Of a stretch of 64,000 nucleotides of DNA, positions 1 to 12,200 are shown one piece after another. Source of the DNA: Atkinsonella hypoxylon (taxonomy: Eukaryota; Ascomycota; Sordariomycetes; Hypocreales; Clavicipitaceae); the NCBI GenBank assembly GCA_000729835.1, contig JFHB01000058.1:94014-158013 (forward strand), written 5' to 3'. The notes under the pieces are model-generated. The model was not told the DNA's origin. It worked only from the letters and a program-made list of their open reading frames with translations, and did no database searches. Position 1 is the first letter of the stretch; every line of letters starts with the position of its first letter. Made by a program: the position numbers and the translations under genes.

Positions 1-3000
1 ATTACTAAAGGTATTCCTAATTTTACAAAAATTAAGGAAAAGGATTTTAACTGCCTAGCTTGCAACTAAGCTAAAGCTGTTAGAAGACCTAGCAAGTATG
101 CTATTCCTAACCCCCCTAGATGTTTAGATATTATAGAGGGAGATACCGTTAAAATAGAGCCTATACTGCACAATAAGAGGCCTCTAGTTCTTTTTCTAAT
201 TAATAGAAAATTACGGTATAAGTGGTCTTTTAATCTAGCTAATAAAGAGAGCTCTACTCTCTATAGCTGTATTAAAGGCTTCTTTAAGGAATTAAAGAAC
301 TAGTATAACTGCTACCCTAAACACCTTTATTTTAATAGTAGTATAGAAATTAATACTAGGTTGTAAGCTTAGCTATCTTCTAAGGGTATTTACTTTAGTA
401 CCTCTTGCCCCTATATTTATAAACAAAATAGGCTAATAGAGAGAGCTATAAGGGTACTTCTAAACCGTTTGCGTGCTACCCTACAGTGGTTACAATTACC
501 TCTGTATCTATAGTCTTACATCCTTCCTGCTATAGTAGATTTAGTTAATACTACTGCGAATAGTACTAAACTACTAAGTCCTAAACAGCTATATCTAGCT
601 AATTTAGAGCCTTCTAAGACCTATAAGCCTAATTTTACTAAAATAAGGGCTATAGGCTCCTATTGTGAAGTTCTAATTCCTTTAGAACAACGATCTAGGT
701 TGCAGAAGCTAGCTAAAAGAACTATTCCTAGTAGACTTTTAGCTACGCTAGGTTCTAATGTATATCTAATATACATCCCCTCTAAACGAGCTGTTATAAA
801 GACTAGCTTCGTTAAAATTATAGAAGGAATAGGTCCTATTTCACAGGGCATCCCTAAGGTTCCTATTGGTTCTATAGTGGATAATCCTTTAGAGGGAGAA
901 ATCGATGACTAGCAGTTAGTAGATAATTATACTCCTAAGTATCCTTATCCTAGTTATCTAGATGTGCTGAATTATCCACTAGAACCTGTAGAAAATTAAG
1001 CTCTTCTACTAAGCAACCCTATAGAAGCTATAGAGGCCCCTAAAGCCTCTATACCTATAGAAAAACCTATAGAAGCTACTATAGAAGCTGAAGCTAATGC
1101 TAATGCTATAGATTTAGATGGAGACATTTTTTCCTTAATAAAGGATCTATGCTTTAAGGCTAGGACTAAAGCAGCTATTACTTCTAATAGTAATAAGGAT
1201 GAACTTCCTAACACGTAGAAGCAAGCCCTAAAAAGCTCTGCTAAGCAGCATTGGATAGAAGCTACCTATAGCGAATTTAAGCAGCTATTAGCTGCTAGAA
1301 CCTTCAAATTTATAGGGAAAGACTAAGTACCTAAGGGCTAAAGAGTTCTAAAGAATAGGCTTATCTACAGGCTAAAAAAGGATAAAGAAAATAATCCTAT
1401 AAAATATAAGGCCTGCCTTATTGCTAAGGGATTTATGCAAATAGAAGGTCAAGACTATCTAGAGACCTTTGCTGCAACTAGTATTCCTCCTAGCTGGCGT
1501 ATATTATTAGCTCTTGCAGCTTTTAATAACTAGGAAGTCGAGCAAATCGATTTTATAGGAGCGTTTTTAAATAGCAAGCTAAAAGAAGCTATTTATATAG
1601 AAATCCCAGATGGATTCGTTGAATTTGCAGAGCAAGCATCGCTATTAGTAGCTAAGCTACTAAAAAGCTGTAATTACAAGCCCTCTAAAGAGCAAGTAAT
1701 TAAGCTAGAAAAATCCCTCTATAGTCTAAAGCAAAGTCCTAGAGAATGGCAGCAAATTCTAACAGAATTACTTTAAAAGCATGGATTTAAACCTCTTATA
1801 TCAGACCCAGCAGTCTTTTATAACCCAGCTACATCTACATATATTGCTACTTATGTAGATAACTGTCTTCTAATTAGTCTAAATCTAAGCTATATCAATG
1901 TAATGGACTGGCCTAGTAGCTGCTGCTAACTAGCGTCTATAATAAGAACTATAATTATAGGGAGGAAAGGGGGAAGAGAGAAGGAACTAGAAGCCTCCCT
2001 ATGCCCCTGTACTATATATCTAGGGGTAGGTCTATCCCCTTAGGAGCCCCTTTTAGCATATGCTCTGTAGCTAAGGTTCTCTCTCTAGGGCCTAGCGAAG
2101 TCCAGCTAACCCCTAGACGAATGCGGCTCGCTTCTATCCCTTTACCTATATAGATCTCTGTCCCTCTCCTGCTGTCCTCCCTCTACTGAAAGACCCGAGC
2201 CTAAGGCTCGAGTCCATAACAATCAATAAGCTAAAGAAGCTATTACATAAAGCTTATCCAATAGAAGATAGAGGACCAGCAGAATTCTTTCTAGGCGTTC
2301 AAATCACCCGTAATAGGTCTAAAAGGTCTATTAAAATCCATCAATCTCAATATATCCTTAAAGCCCTAGAGAGATTCAAAATGCTAGATGCTAAGCTGGC
2401 TTCTATCCCTATACAGCTAGGGATTCTAAAGCAACTAGTTACAAAACTTCTCTCAAAATCCGATCATAAGCTTTATTAGAGCATAATAGGCACTATAATG
2501 TACCTAATGTTGCTAACTAGGGCTGATATTGCTTTTTCCGTTCAGTAGCTATTAACCTTCCTAGCTAAGCTCTATATAGAGCACCTAAACGCCTCTAAGC
2601 ACCTCCTAAGGTACTTAAGTGGTACTAGAAGCTTTACTATTATTTATAAGCATTCTATACCACTAGGGTCTTCTTCTAAAGCTTTTAATAGCTCTATTAG
2701 TTGCAAAGAAGTACTTAAGACCCTCCTTAGTTATTGCAATAGCGATTTTGCTGGTGATAAAGTCTCTTCTAAATTAACCTATGCTTATCTATATAAGCTA
2801 GCTAGTGGACCTATTAGCTAGAAATTAAAGAAAGCTAGTACTATTGCTCTTTCTACATTAGAAGCAGAATCTAATGTATTATCTAAAGCTATTAGGGAAT
2901 TAGAGTGGCTCTACAGCCTTTTTAAGGAGATAAAGCTGCCTTTAACCCCTTCTATTCCTATTAGGTGTAATAATTAAGGCGCTATAGTTACTGCTTACAA

Positions 3001-3180
3001 CCTAACGTTGTATAGTAGAACTAAGCATACTCTTTTAAAGTTTAACTATATTAGGGAAAAGATTTGTAAAGGTATAGCTAAGATTAGTTATATTAATACA
3101 AATTAGATGCTAGCAGATAGCCTAACTAAGCCTCTTGCTATTTAAAAGCATTAACAATTTATTAAGTTACTAGAGCTTTC
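1..3180 (+). pseudogene. Copia-1 polyprotein remnant: integrase, reverse transcriptase, RNase H
   Basis: Domains in order: an integrase start with a C-L-A-C zinc pair near 55-70; the integrase core to about 700, with an I-E-R-A motif near 435-455 in the place of the catalytic glutamate region; an acidic Ala/Pro-rich linker (about 850-1200); copia reverse transcriptase from about 1340, with L-I-Y-R-L-K, the I-D-F-I-G-A-F-L segment near 1548 and Y-V-D-N at 1852-1863 where the family has YVDD; then, after the nested LTR, RNase H (about 2500-3150) with L-T-R-A-D-I, S-G-P-I-S, A-L-S-T-L-E-A-E and L-T-K-P-L. It would have been one gag-pol protein made in the cytoplasm. In-frame TAA/TAG stops run throughout, so it is dead; some stretches stay open for over 100 codons, fewer hits than in the gypsy copies. 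Confidence 0.92.
1899..2221. mobile_element. 323 bp solo LTR-like element, copy a
   Basis: GC-richer, little-mutated insert in the copia reverse transcriptase. It starts TGTAATGGACT and ends AGTCCATAACA, giving imperfect inverted ends around the TG...CA that marks LTRs. It is flanked by a perfect 5 bp duplication, ATCAA, at 1894-1898 and 2222-2226. Uninterrupted copies of the host gene (about 22170-22200 and 37740-37770 on the other strand) show the site without the insert. A second copy of identical length lies inverted at 34943-35265. There is no coding capacity. A solo LTR fits the 5 bp duplication best; a MITE is the alternative. Confidence 0.85.
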
Positions 3181-3428
3181 TAGCTAGCTTATAAAAGCAA
3201 TAAAAACACTTAAAAAATCGAAAAGCAACGAAAAACAGTTAAAAATTGAAAATAATAAAAACAATTAACAACAACTAGTTATATTTAACTATAACTACCC
3301 TGGAATTGCTGGAATTAGTTATGTTATTTAGTTCTGTTATTAGTACTGTATTTTGTTAGTTAATTCTAACTTAGATATCCTTTAAAGGAGCTAAGTTGCT
3401 TGTAGAACTAGTTACTTCTCACATTTCT

Positions 3429-3436
3429 AGAGGGAG
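3429..3436 (+). other. Polypurine tract of Copia-1
   Basis: AGAGGGAG lies directly before the 3' LTR. The same octamer precedes the 3' LTR of Copia-3, and a RIP-altered form (AGAGAGAG) precedes that of Copia-4, so it is the plus-strand primer of the family. Confidence 0.85.
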
Positions 3437-4127
3437 TGTTAAAAATAAGCTACTCTATATAGCCTATTTTTATGCCTACTAGTTGCTCTATTACGTAACC
3501 CTTATTAGGTCTTATTACGTTAATTTTTAGTAGAGATATTGCTGTTGCTAGATGCAAAACATCTAGAATTAACTAAGGTAAAGTTGCCTAACCTATAGTT
3601 AACTTTAACAGCGATTTTCTCTACAACTAGCAATAGTAGAAATTTAAGAAGTATACTATTTAAAAGCTAAGAATTAGGGCTATTTAATAGTATAATTATT
3701 GGATAGAGTTGCTTATAAGGGTTGCTTGTTATTAGTGGAATTTATTAAATTGTATACGTAGGCGTCTCGTTTATATAGCTGTAAGTTGATTTTTTTGTTT
3801 TTATATAGTAAATCTTTTTGCGGAAATTATAAAGTAGCCTACAAGCCCCTTCTAGCGACTACAGCCCGCCGATATAGTTAGTAGGTCTATAAGGGACTAG
3901 AAAGATTCAAGATCCTACTCTTACTGTTTGTTACAGCGCTCTTAATATAAAGATACCACTATTACAGTTATCTATTGCCTCTACGTGATCTATACTATAC
4001 ACTACAGCTTGATTTAGGCCGCTGCTGCTTCCACTACGTGATAATTGCTAGGAGCAATTACAGGTGCTAAATATAAGAGACCACTACCCTCTTCTATCTA
4101 GTCCTGTAATCCCTATTATTTTCAATA
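3437..4127 (+). repeat. Copia-1 3' LTR (691 bp)
   Basis: Begins TGTTAAAAATAAGC and ends TTTTCAATA; the end was probably CAACA before RIP. It aligns along its whole length with the LTRs at 8325, 10661, 20248, 27408, 32641, 35830, 42962 and 45258. It carries internal inverted repeats shared by all copies, such as CTAGATG facing CATCTAG and TAATTGCT facing AGCAATTA. Confidence 0.95.
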
Positions 4128-7100
4128 GAACCAATAGGAACCTTAGGGATGCCCTAAGAAATAGGGCCTATTCCTTCTATAATTTTAACGAAGCTAGTCT
4201 TAATAATAGCTCATTTAGAGGGGATGTATATTAAATATACATTAGAACCTAGCGTAGCTAAAAGTCTACTAGGAATAGTTCTTTTAGCTAGCTTCTGCAA
4301 CCTAGATCTCTGTTCTAATAGGATTAGAACTTCGCAATAGGAGCCTATAGCTCTTATTTTGGTAAAATTAGGCTTATAGGTCTTAGAAGGCTCTAAATTA
4401 GCTAGATATAGCTGTTTAGGACTTAGTAGTTTAGTACTATTCGCAGTAGTATTAACTAAATCCACTATAGCAGAAAGGATGTAAGACTATAGATACAGAG
4501 GTAATTGTAACCACTATAGGGTAGCACGCAAACGGTTTAGAAGTACCCTTATAGCTCTCTCTATTAGCCTATTCTGTTTGTAAATATAGGGGCAAGAGGT
4601 GCTAAAGCAAATACCCTTAGAAGATAGTTAAGCTTGCAACCTAGTATCGATTTCTGTACTACTATTAAAATAAAGGTGTTTAGGGTAGCAGTTATACTAG
4701 TTCTTTAATTCCTTAAAGAAGCCTTTAATACAGCTATAGAGAGTAGAACCCTCTTTATTAGCTAGATTAAAAGACTACTTATACCGTAATTTTCTATTAA
4801 TTAGAAAAAGAACTAGAGGCCTCTTATTGTGCAGTATAGGCTCTATTTTAACAGTATCTCCCTCTATAATATCTAAACATCTAGGGGGGTTAGGAATAGC
4901 ATACTTACTAGGTCTTCTAACAGCTTTAGCTTAGTTGTAAGCTAGGCAGTTAAAATCCTTTTCCTTGATTTTTGTAAAATTAGGAATACCTTTAGTAATA
5001 GAAGCAGTCTTCTTTAGTAAAGGGAGTCCTATATGCCTTAATCTAACGTGCTAAGTAGCAGCTAATTCTAGTAGCTTCTTATAGGAAGAAGAAGCAGTAG
5101 GATTTATACTACTAGAATTATTATTAGAGCTAGCTTCCTGTTGCTCTCTATCTTGCTAGATCTCTTAAGAACTACAGGCCTTGTTTAAGGGATCTAGATA
5201 GCTATTTCCTCCAATATCTAGCAACTTAGGATTTAGACCTTCTAAATCCCCGTTATTAGAAGGAATCTAACTAGGAGCCTGTTTAGTAACTAGGGCTAAT
5301 AGCTCTATAGCATCGTTATTGGTATTATCTTCTTTAAAATTAAATAATTCCTCAATTTAGCTATATTCCTCTAGATTAAAACTAGGCTGTTAAGGGATTT
5401 AAACCTCTATAGGATAACTAGCATTATAACCGCTATTATAACTATTGCTAGCTAGAAATCCTATATAAGAGAGATTTACGTAGTTTTTACACACTCTAGG
5501 GGTCTCTTGCCCCTTAAGCTGTAAGAAGAAACTATGCTTTTTGGGATTTAGAAGCCTACAGCAGCTTCTATTAGCTAGAAATAGCTAATTTCTAAGGAGA
5601 GTGCCCTCTATTAAATAGTGCTTTAGACTACTAATTAGGTTGGTATTTAAACCTAGGCAATATAGAGCATCCTTTAGAGCTAAAGGCCTATATTTAGCTG
5701 GATTTATACTAACTAGTACCTAGAATACAGCAGTTCCCTGTCCTTTAGGATAAATAGGACCTCCTCTAGTAGCAATAGGCGCGGTTTTACCCTTTTTTAT
5801 AGGCTTAAAAGTCCTAAAAAATGCCTTATTGTTAACTATATAACAGGTAGAACCTGTATTGTATAATAGAGAGTTTTTAATTATTCCGTTAAAGTAATTA
5901 AAAGAAGGGGTATTATTACTAGTAGTACTAGTATTACTAGTAGTAGATTCTGTATCTAAATTGTAAGAATTATCACTACTAGAACTGCTAGAATCATTAG
6001 ATTCTATAGTATCCTGGTTGCTAGTAGATAGGTTATAACAACCTATAGCAAAAGCAGCTTCTTTATCCTTATTCCTAGAGTTTTTATTACTTCTTCTTTA
6101 ACCCTTCTACTTCTTCTTATTCTTAGAGGCTTTATCTTAATCTTTTTCTTTAGAGGCATTAGAATCGTTAGAATTAGAATCGGAATTCTTCTTCTAATTA
6201 GGAGGATTCTTTCCTTAATTAGCCTTATTATTAGAACTATTAGAATTAGAAGCTTTATAACTAAGAGCCTTAGATATAGAGGAGCTTTTATCTCTTTGTT
6301 CTTCTAATAAATTAGCTATAAGGAACTATAAATTCAGCATTTTTACAGATAGACCTTGTGCTCTAGCAGCTCTAATAGAATATTGCTGCCTTTTAGCCTA
6401 GCTAAGGAAGGTCTTCTTTAAAGCATTAATATAATAATTTACCTAGTTAATAGAATTAATAGCTACACTATAGAGCTGTAATCTAGCTAGTAAATTATTA
6501 AATTTAGCATTAAAGGCCTCTAAAGATCCCTTATAGTTCGAAAACAATAAGTTGTAATAACTAGTATATAGCGTACTACGTTGTATTTTAGCACTCTGCG
6601 AATACTGCCTAACTAGAACGTTATAGGCATCTACAGGGGACTTATGCTAGCTTATAGCAGCTTAAGGTCTAGATTGGCAACTATCTCTTATAATTATAAG
6701 GATAATAGCTTGCTCTAAATCTACTAATGTACTAGCTATACTAGAATTATTAATAAATTAAGGGAATCTTAGTGCTCTAAATTAAATAGTTAAAGCTTGC
6801 TTCTACTGTTCAAAATTTTTAGGGCCTTTTAGCTTAGCAGCCTCTAGAATTAAGTGGACCTTCTTATTTAACTCTTTTATAGTGCCTTCATTAAAAGTAG
6901 GCAGAAAAGTAGCACTATTAGAGGAACTAGAAGGTTTAAGGGCTTTAAAAGAGACTTTAGAAGCTCTTTTAGAAGTAATAGGATCTACTACCTTAGAGGG
7001 AGACTCTATAGAGAGATTACCTATAGATGTAATTATAGTATCTAATTTACTTAGTAAATTAGCTATATTACCTTTATTTTGGCTTTGTTTTGCTTCACTA

Positions 7101-7381
7101 TACCTAATAAATCTATTTAGGGTCTCTTGTTGCTTATCTATTTAAGCTTTTAGATTAGCTTAAACATTATAGACTTATACTACTCTTTTAGAAGCTAATC
7201 TAGCTTCTTTTAGAGCCTTCTTAGCTATATAATCTTCTTTATTAGAAGAGGAATCTACTAGCTAAGGGGGGGATCTAGCTGGACTAGGAAAGCTTGTAGC
7301 AGCAGCTGTAGCTAGTGTACTAGAACTACTACCCCGTTTAGGGCTTATGCTCTTTCCCTTGCCTGTTCCTTTTAGTGCTAT
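4128..7381 (-). pseudogene. Copia-2 gag-protease-integrase remnant
   Basis: Read on the minus strand. The gag start at 7381 is now ATA where ATG is expected. Gag contains a long helical, coiled-coil-like stretch (about 7250-7000) followed by the K-L-K-G-P-x-N-F-E-Q-W-K type gag core. Then comes a Lys/Asn/Ser-rich region (about 6250-6000), protease with L-Y-N-T-G near 5865 where the family has D-S/T-G, the gag-pre-integrase H...C-x2-C region (about 5080-4930) and the integrase core to 4128. Stops are mostly TAA or TAG. The open frames on either strand here (for example 4211-4465) are short pieces or shadows of this protein. Confidence 0.88.
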
Positions 7382-8310
7382 TTTAAGGGTTTAAAATATA
7401 GCTAATTTAACGCTCTTTATAGCTAATTATAGCCTAAATTACAGTGGAAATAGTAGTAAATAACAGTAATAATTCTTACTAAATATAGGCTAGAAGTGTC
7501 CTATATCTTCAGAAATTATACTAAGATTTTTCTCTAATTTCTTTTGTAATAGGTATAATAGGCTCTAAAGGCTGCGTTGTATTGCGATCTGTATACGTAT
7601 ACAATTTGTATAGCAGACCAGATTAATAAGCGGTTGCGAGGGGCATAAAATATAGGTCCTAGCTATTTTTAGCTAAAAAATTCAGGAGATTCTTCTCTAA
7701 TTAGGTTCCAATAAATTAGTAGAGACCTAGGCACAGCTAATTTAGGGATATTTAGCTAATTCCTACTTTAAAATCCTAACTAGTAGGATTACTATACAAA
7801 TTAATTGTGCAACCGAAAACACAGAAATATCTGCGATAAGAGCTATTAGGCATGCACTATAAATTGTAGTATAGCTACTAACAGAGGTGCATAGGGTGCA
7901 CAATATACAAGATAACAGCATAACAACAAGCGATGCAGTGCAGCGCTAAGCTTATTTCTTGATAGAAATAATTAATTAGGCAGTGCCTAATAAAACGATT
8001 CACAGTGCAAATGTAATATATATAGATGTATATATTTTAATGTTGCGCAACAATAGAACCTAGCTATTAAGAATAGCTTTAAAAGTGTATATGCACTAGG
8101 TGCATAGAACTAGTGCAGGAGGCACAGGGTAGGTAGAATAAAAAACACTAGTATAGTGGCTAGCGATGTGTGTGCAGTAGGTATTAATAGCTTCTAGCAA
8201 GCTACTAATAGCAGCAATAGCTGCTAGCGCAGGTCTTAATATAGCTTCTAGTAGGTAATATAGTACACAATAGTAGATTTCAGCGGGCTAACAGCTTGCA
8301 GATAGGTCTT
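7382..8310 (-). other. Copia-2 5' leader (untranslated)
   Basis: About 930 bp between primer site and gag, conserved in Copia-3, -4 and -5. It carries the 12 bp palindrome TGTTGCGCAACA at 8041-8052 and a hairpin TTAGGCA-g-TGCCTAA at 7976-7990. Such structures could serve RNA dimerisation or packaging; that is inference. No reading frame is evident. Confidence 0.7.
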
Positions 8311-8324
8311 CCGGGCTTATAACC
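8311..8324 (-). other. Copia-2 primer-binding site
   Basis: On the minus strand the LTR end CAATA-type sequence is followed by GGTTATAAGCCCGG. This complements the anticodon stem-loop region of eukaryotic initiator tRNA-Met (GGGCUCAUAACC) with one RIP-like G-to-A change. Drosophila copia is known to prime from the same tRNA region. Confidence 0.7.
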
Positions 8325-9023
8325 TATTAAAAATAATAGGGATTACAGGACTAGATATCTAAGAGGGTAGTAGTCTCTTAGATTTAGCACCTGTAATTGC
8401 TCCTAGCAATTATTACGTAGTAGAAGCAGCAGCGGCCTAAATTAAGCTGTAGTGTATAGTACTAGATTACGTAAAGGCAATAGATAACTGTAATAGTAGT
8501 ATCTTTATATTAAGAGCGCTGTAACAAACAAGTTAGTGAGGGTAGGATCTTAAATCTTTCTAGTCCTTTATAGACCTACTAACTATATTAGCAGGCTGTA
8601 GTCGCTAGAAGGGGCTTATAGGCTACTTTATAATTTCCGTAAAAAGATTTACTATATAAAAACAAAAAAATCGACTTATAGCTATACAAACAAGATGCCT
8701 ATATGCATAATTTAATAAATTCCACTAATAATAAGCAACCCTTATAAGCAACTCTATCTAATAATTATACTATTAAATAGCCCTAATTCTTAGCTTTTAA
8801 ATAGTATACTTCTTAAATTTCTACTATTGCTAGTTGTAGAGAAAATCGCTGTTAAAGTTAACTATAGGTTAGGCAACTTTGCCTTAGTCGATTCTAGATG
8901 TTTCGCATCTAGTAACAGCGATATCTCTACCAAAAATTAACGTAACAAGACCTAATGAGGGTCACGTGATAGAGCAACTAGTAGGCATAAAAATAGGCTA
9001 TACAGGGTAGCTTATTTTTAACA
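8325..9023 (-). repeat. Copia-2 5' LTR (699 bp)
   Basis: Full-length LTR, read on the minus strand from TGTTAAAAATAAGC at 9023 to the TAATA end at 8325. It aligns throughout with the other family LTRs. Confidence 0.95.
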
Positions 9024-9225
9024 CTACCATTGCTAGTTGTGGAGGAAATCGCAGTTAAAGTTAACTATAGGTTAGGCAACTTTGCCTTAGTTAAATCTAG
9101 ATGTTTGCATCTAGTAACAACGATATCTCTACCAAAAATCAACGTAACAAGACCTAATGAGGGTCACGTGATAGAGCAACTAGTAGGCATAAAAATAGGC
9201 TAAACAGGGTAGCTTATTTTTAACA
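9024..9225 (-). repeat. Copia LTR fragment (202 bp)
   Basis: Repeats the 5' portion of the copia LTR in the same orientation as the adjacent full LTR and ends at the same TAACA terminus. It is explained by Copia-2 having inserted into an older LTR; the rest of that LTR would lie left of the window. The gypsy sequence resumes at 9226. Confidence 0.85.
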
Positions 9226-12200
9226 GATATATTATAGAATATTTAATTAACATTAATAAAGTTCTTATTAATATTAAGCTAGCTAGTTACACTGCATTTA
9301 CTGTAAAATTAAAGCTATACTAGAAAACTATAGAGATTATTAGATTTATATATAGCACTAATAGAAGAAAACCTTTAGAAGCAAAAGTAATAAAGATTTT
9401 AGAGTAAATAGAGTGTAAGAATATTTTTAAGGTTAAATCCTTTCTTAAGCTTATAAGCTATTATTATATCTAGGTATAGTATTACTCTATAAAAGCTAAG
9501 CCTCTTATAATCTTACTTAAGAAGAGTGCTAAGTAGACTTAAGAACTAAACTAGAAGAACGCTATAGAGGTCCTTAAGTATATAATAATAACTACATTAG
9601 TTCTTATAATAATTAATCTTAGCCTAGGCGCTAGGGAAATTATATTAATAGTTAATATAAGCTTAAAAGGATAAAGAGCAGTTTTAATGTAAATTGTTAA
9701 TAAGCAATAACACTTTATACAATATAAAAGTAGATATTAGAGCAATTTAGAAATTAAGTATAATAGAATAAAGTAGGAATATAGAGCTATTGTTTATACA
9801 TTAAGAAGGCTATAAATTTATCTCTATAGAGTTCCCTTTACTCTAAAGACTAATTCTTAAGTACTTATATATTAACTTAATAGTGCTATTAATAATGTTC
9901 TAGGCGCGCTTATTATATAATAGATTAGTTATATTATACTGTTTAATTTTATAGCTAGGTATATTCTAGGAGAAAAGAATAAAATAGCTAATACTTTATT
10001 ACGTAAAGAAGGTAGGCCTTTTAATATATTAGATTAAGTAGCTAAAGGGGATATTAAAGATTTTATTAACTTACAGCTTAACGTTAATAAGATCTAGCTG
10101 TATAATAGAGTATACTATACTTCTAGAACTTAATAAATTATAGATTTCCTTTTAATATTATAAAGACTATTTAATCTAAATAAGAGTAAGTATAAGTAAC
10201 TTTATATAAGTACTAAGTATTACTTCTTAGATAAAGGCCTATTATAGAAGAGGCTAACTAGTACAATAAAGAGTTCTACTTTAGTTGTTAAAGACCTAAT
10301 GCAACAGAAGAAGATTATTAAGGCTTTATATAAGTAAATAGGTTATAAAGGTATAGAAGTTATATTTTAAGCAGCTAGAATTAAGTACTTTTAGAAAGAG
10401 CTCTAGAATATAGTTTAAGTAATAATTTCCTATTGTAAGGTATACTAAAAGTTTGCTCCTTAAAGGCCTAAAGAATTATTAATACTAGTAGCTTTAAGCA
10501 ACCTAATAAGTAAGATATATATTAACACCTAATATATACTACTTAATTATAGTTTTAAGTACCTTCTAGAAGCAAGATATAACCTTACTAAATAGATAGA
10601 AGTACGCTCTATACAGTATATTAATATTGCAGCTATTTAGAAGTTTCTAATAAGACTAATTGTTAATAATAAGCTACCCTGTATAGCCTATTTTTATGCT
10701 TGCTAGTTGCCTGTTAGTTGCTCTATCACGTGACCCTAACTAGGTCTTGTTACGTTGATTTTTAGTAGAGATATTACTGTTACTAGATGCAAAACATCTA
10801 GAATCGACTAGGGCAAAGTTGCCTAACCTATAGTTAACTTTAACAGCGATTTTCTCCACAACTAGCGGTGGTAGAAATTCAAGAAGTATACTATTCGAAA
10901 GCTAAGAATTAGGGCTATCTAATAGTATAATTGTTGGATAGAGTTGCTTATAAGGGTTACTTATTATTAGTGGAATTTGTTAAATTATGCATATAGGCGT
11001 CTCGTTTATATAGCCATAAGTCGATTTTTTTGTTTTTATATAGTAAATCTTTTTGCGGAAATTATAAAGTAGCCTATAAGCTCCTTCTAGCGACTACAGC
11101 CCGCTAATATAGTTAGTAGGTCTATAAGGGACTAGAAAGATTTAAGATCCTACCCTCACTAAGTTCGTTACAGCGCTCTCAATATAAAGATACTACTATT
11201 ACAGTTATCTATTGCCTCTACGTGATCTATACTATACACTACAGCTTGATTTAGGCCTCTGCTGCTTCCACTACGTGATAATTGCTAGGAACAATTACAG
11301 GTGCTAAATCTAAGAGACCACTACTCTCTTAGATATCTAGTCCTGTAATCCCTATTATTTTCAATACTAATTATGCAATTTAGAGTCTTCTAATTTCTAG
11401 TTTTTAATAGAGAGCTAGAAATATATAGAAATCTTAAAAAAGCAGTTAAAGCTATTAGAATTAAAGGGATTAAGACATTAGTGTACAATCTAAAAGCTAA
11501 TTTACCTATTAAAGCTAGTTATTAAACGCTTATATCTACTCTTTTAAAGATAGAAGGTTCTAATAAAAAGTAGTTTAAATTGCTAAATAAGGCACTATTA
11601 GCAAACTATATAGCTGTATAAGTGTTATACAGTAAATCTACTTTCTACCTAATTTATAGTTAAGAGCTTATTCTTTCTTTAGAAGTTAAATTTCCTACTT
11701 AAAGGTTAATTAATTAGTTAGAAGTTATAACAATATAGAATCTCTTTAAAGTAAGAGTTAGAATGCTAGAATAAAAGGAAGTAAATATCTAGAAGGCTTA
11801 TATAAAAGTTTTTATATTTAGGCAATACTTAGCTAATTAAATAAATTAGAACTAAAAGGTATTATTGTAAAAGAAGAAAGATTAATTAGTTCTAGGAGAT
11901 CTAGTCCTTATATATAATATATAAAGAGTTATAGATATATTAATAAAGAAGAAGTTAGTAATATAATAGAATAGTTCTTTTAAGGTATACAGCTAAGTAA
12001 AAGTTACTAGCGCTTACTGTTTAAAGACCCTAGATAGTATAGTGCTTAATAAGACTATTTCTAGGGATTATATTAAGAAGTTTAGGCTTAATCTAAAGGA
12101 ATAGTAGACTTCTACTACTAATAAATAGCTCTATACTCTATAATATACTGCTTAATATAGCGAAGACACTAGCAACTTTAAGTAAGATATTAATAAATTA

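Larger units (their letters stand above)
1..4127 (+). mobile_element. Copia-1, Ty1/copia retrotransposon, 5' part outside the window
   Basis: This is the 3' portion of a Ty1/copia element on the plus strand: integrase, reverse transcriptase and RNase H remnants, polypurine tract, then a complete 3' LTR. Its right end (4127) abuts a minus-strand copia polyprotein at the point matching 23206 of Copia-3, so Copia-1 inserted into Copia-2. The right-hand target duplication would be GAACC at 4128-4132; its partner lies left of the window. A 323 bp solo LTR is nested in its reverse transcriptase. Stops are mostly TAA or TAG in place of CAA or CAG codons, as expected from RIP. Confidence 0.93.
4128..9023 (-). 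mobile_element. Copia-2, Ty1/copia retrotransposon, minus strand, 3' part missing
   Basis: Runs on the minus strand from its 5' LTR (8325-9023) through leader and gag into the integrase, where it stops at the Copia-1 insertion point. The reverse transcriptase and 3' LTR must lie to the left of the window. Its right flank CTACC (9024-9028) continues into an older copia LTR fragment, so it appears to have inserted into an LTR of its own family. Confidence 0.9.

Noticed and set aside
660..1214. Open frames of 63-72 codons on both strands
   Set aside because: They lie over the copia integrase and linker; the plus-strand pieces are parts of that broken polyprotein and the minus-strand ones are shadows.
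1899..2221. Miniature DNA transposon (MITE) for the 323 bp repeat
   Set aside because: Ends are TG...CA and both copies have 5 bp duplications, which fit an LTR better; not fully excluded.
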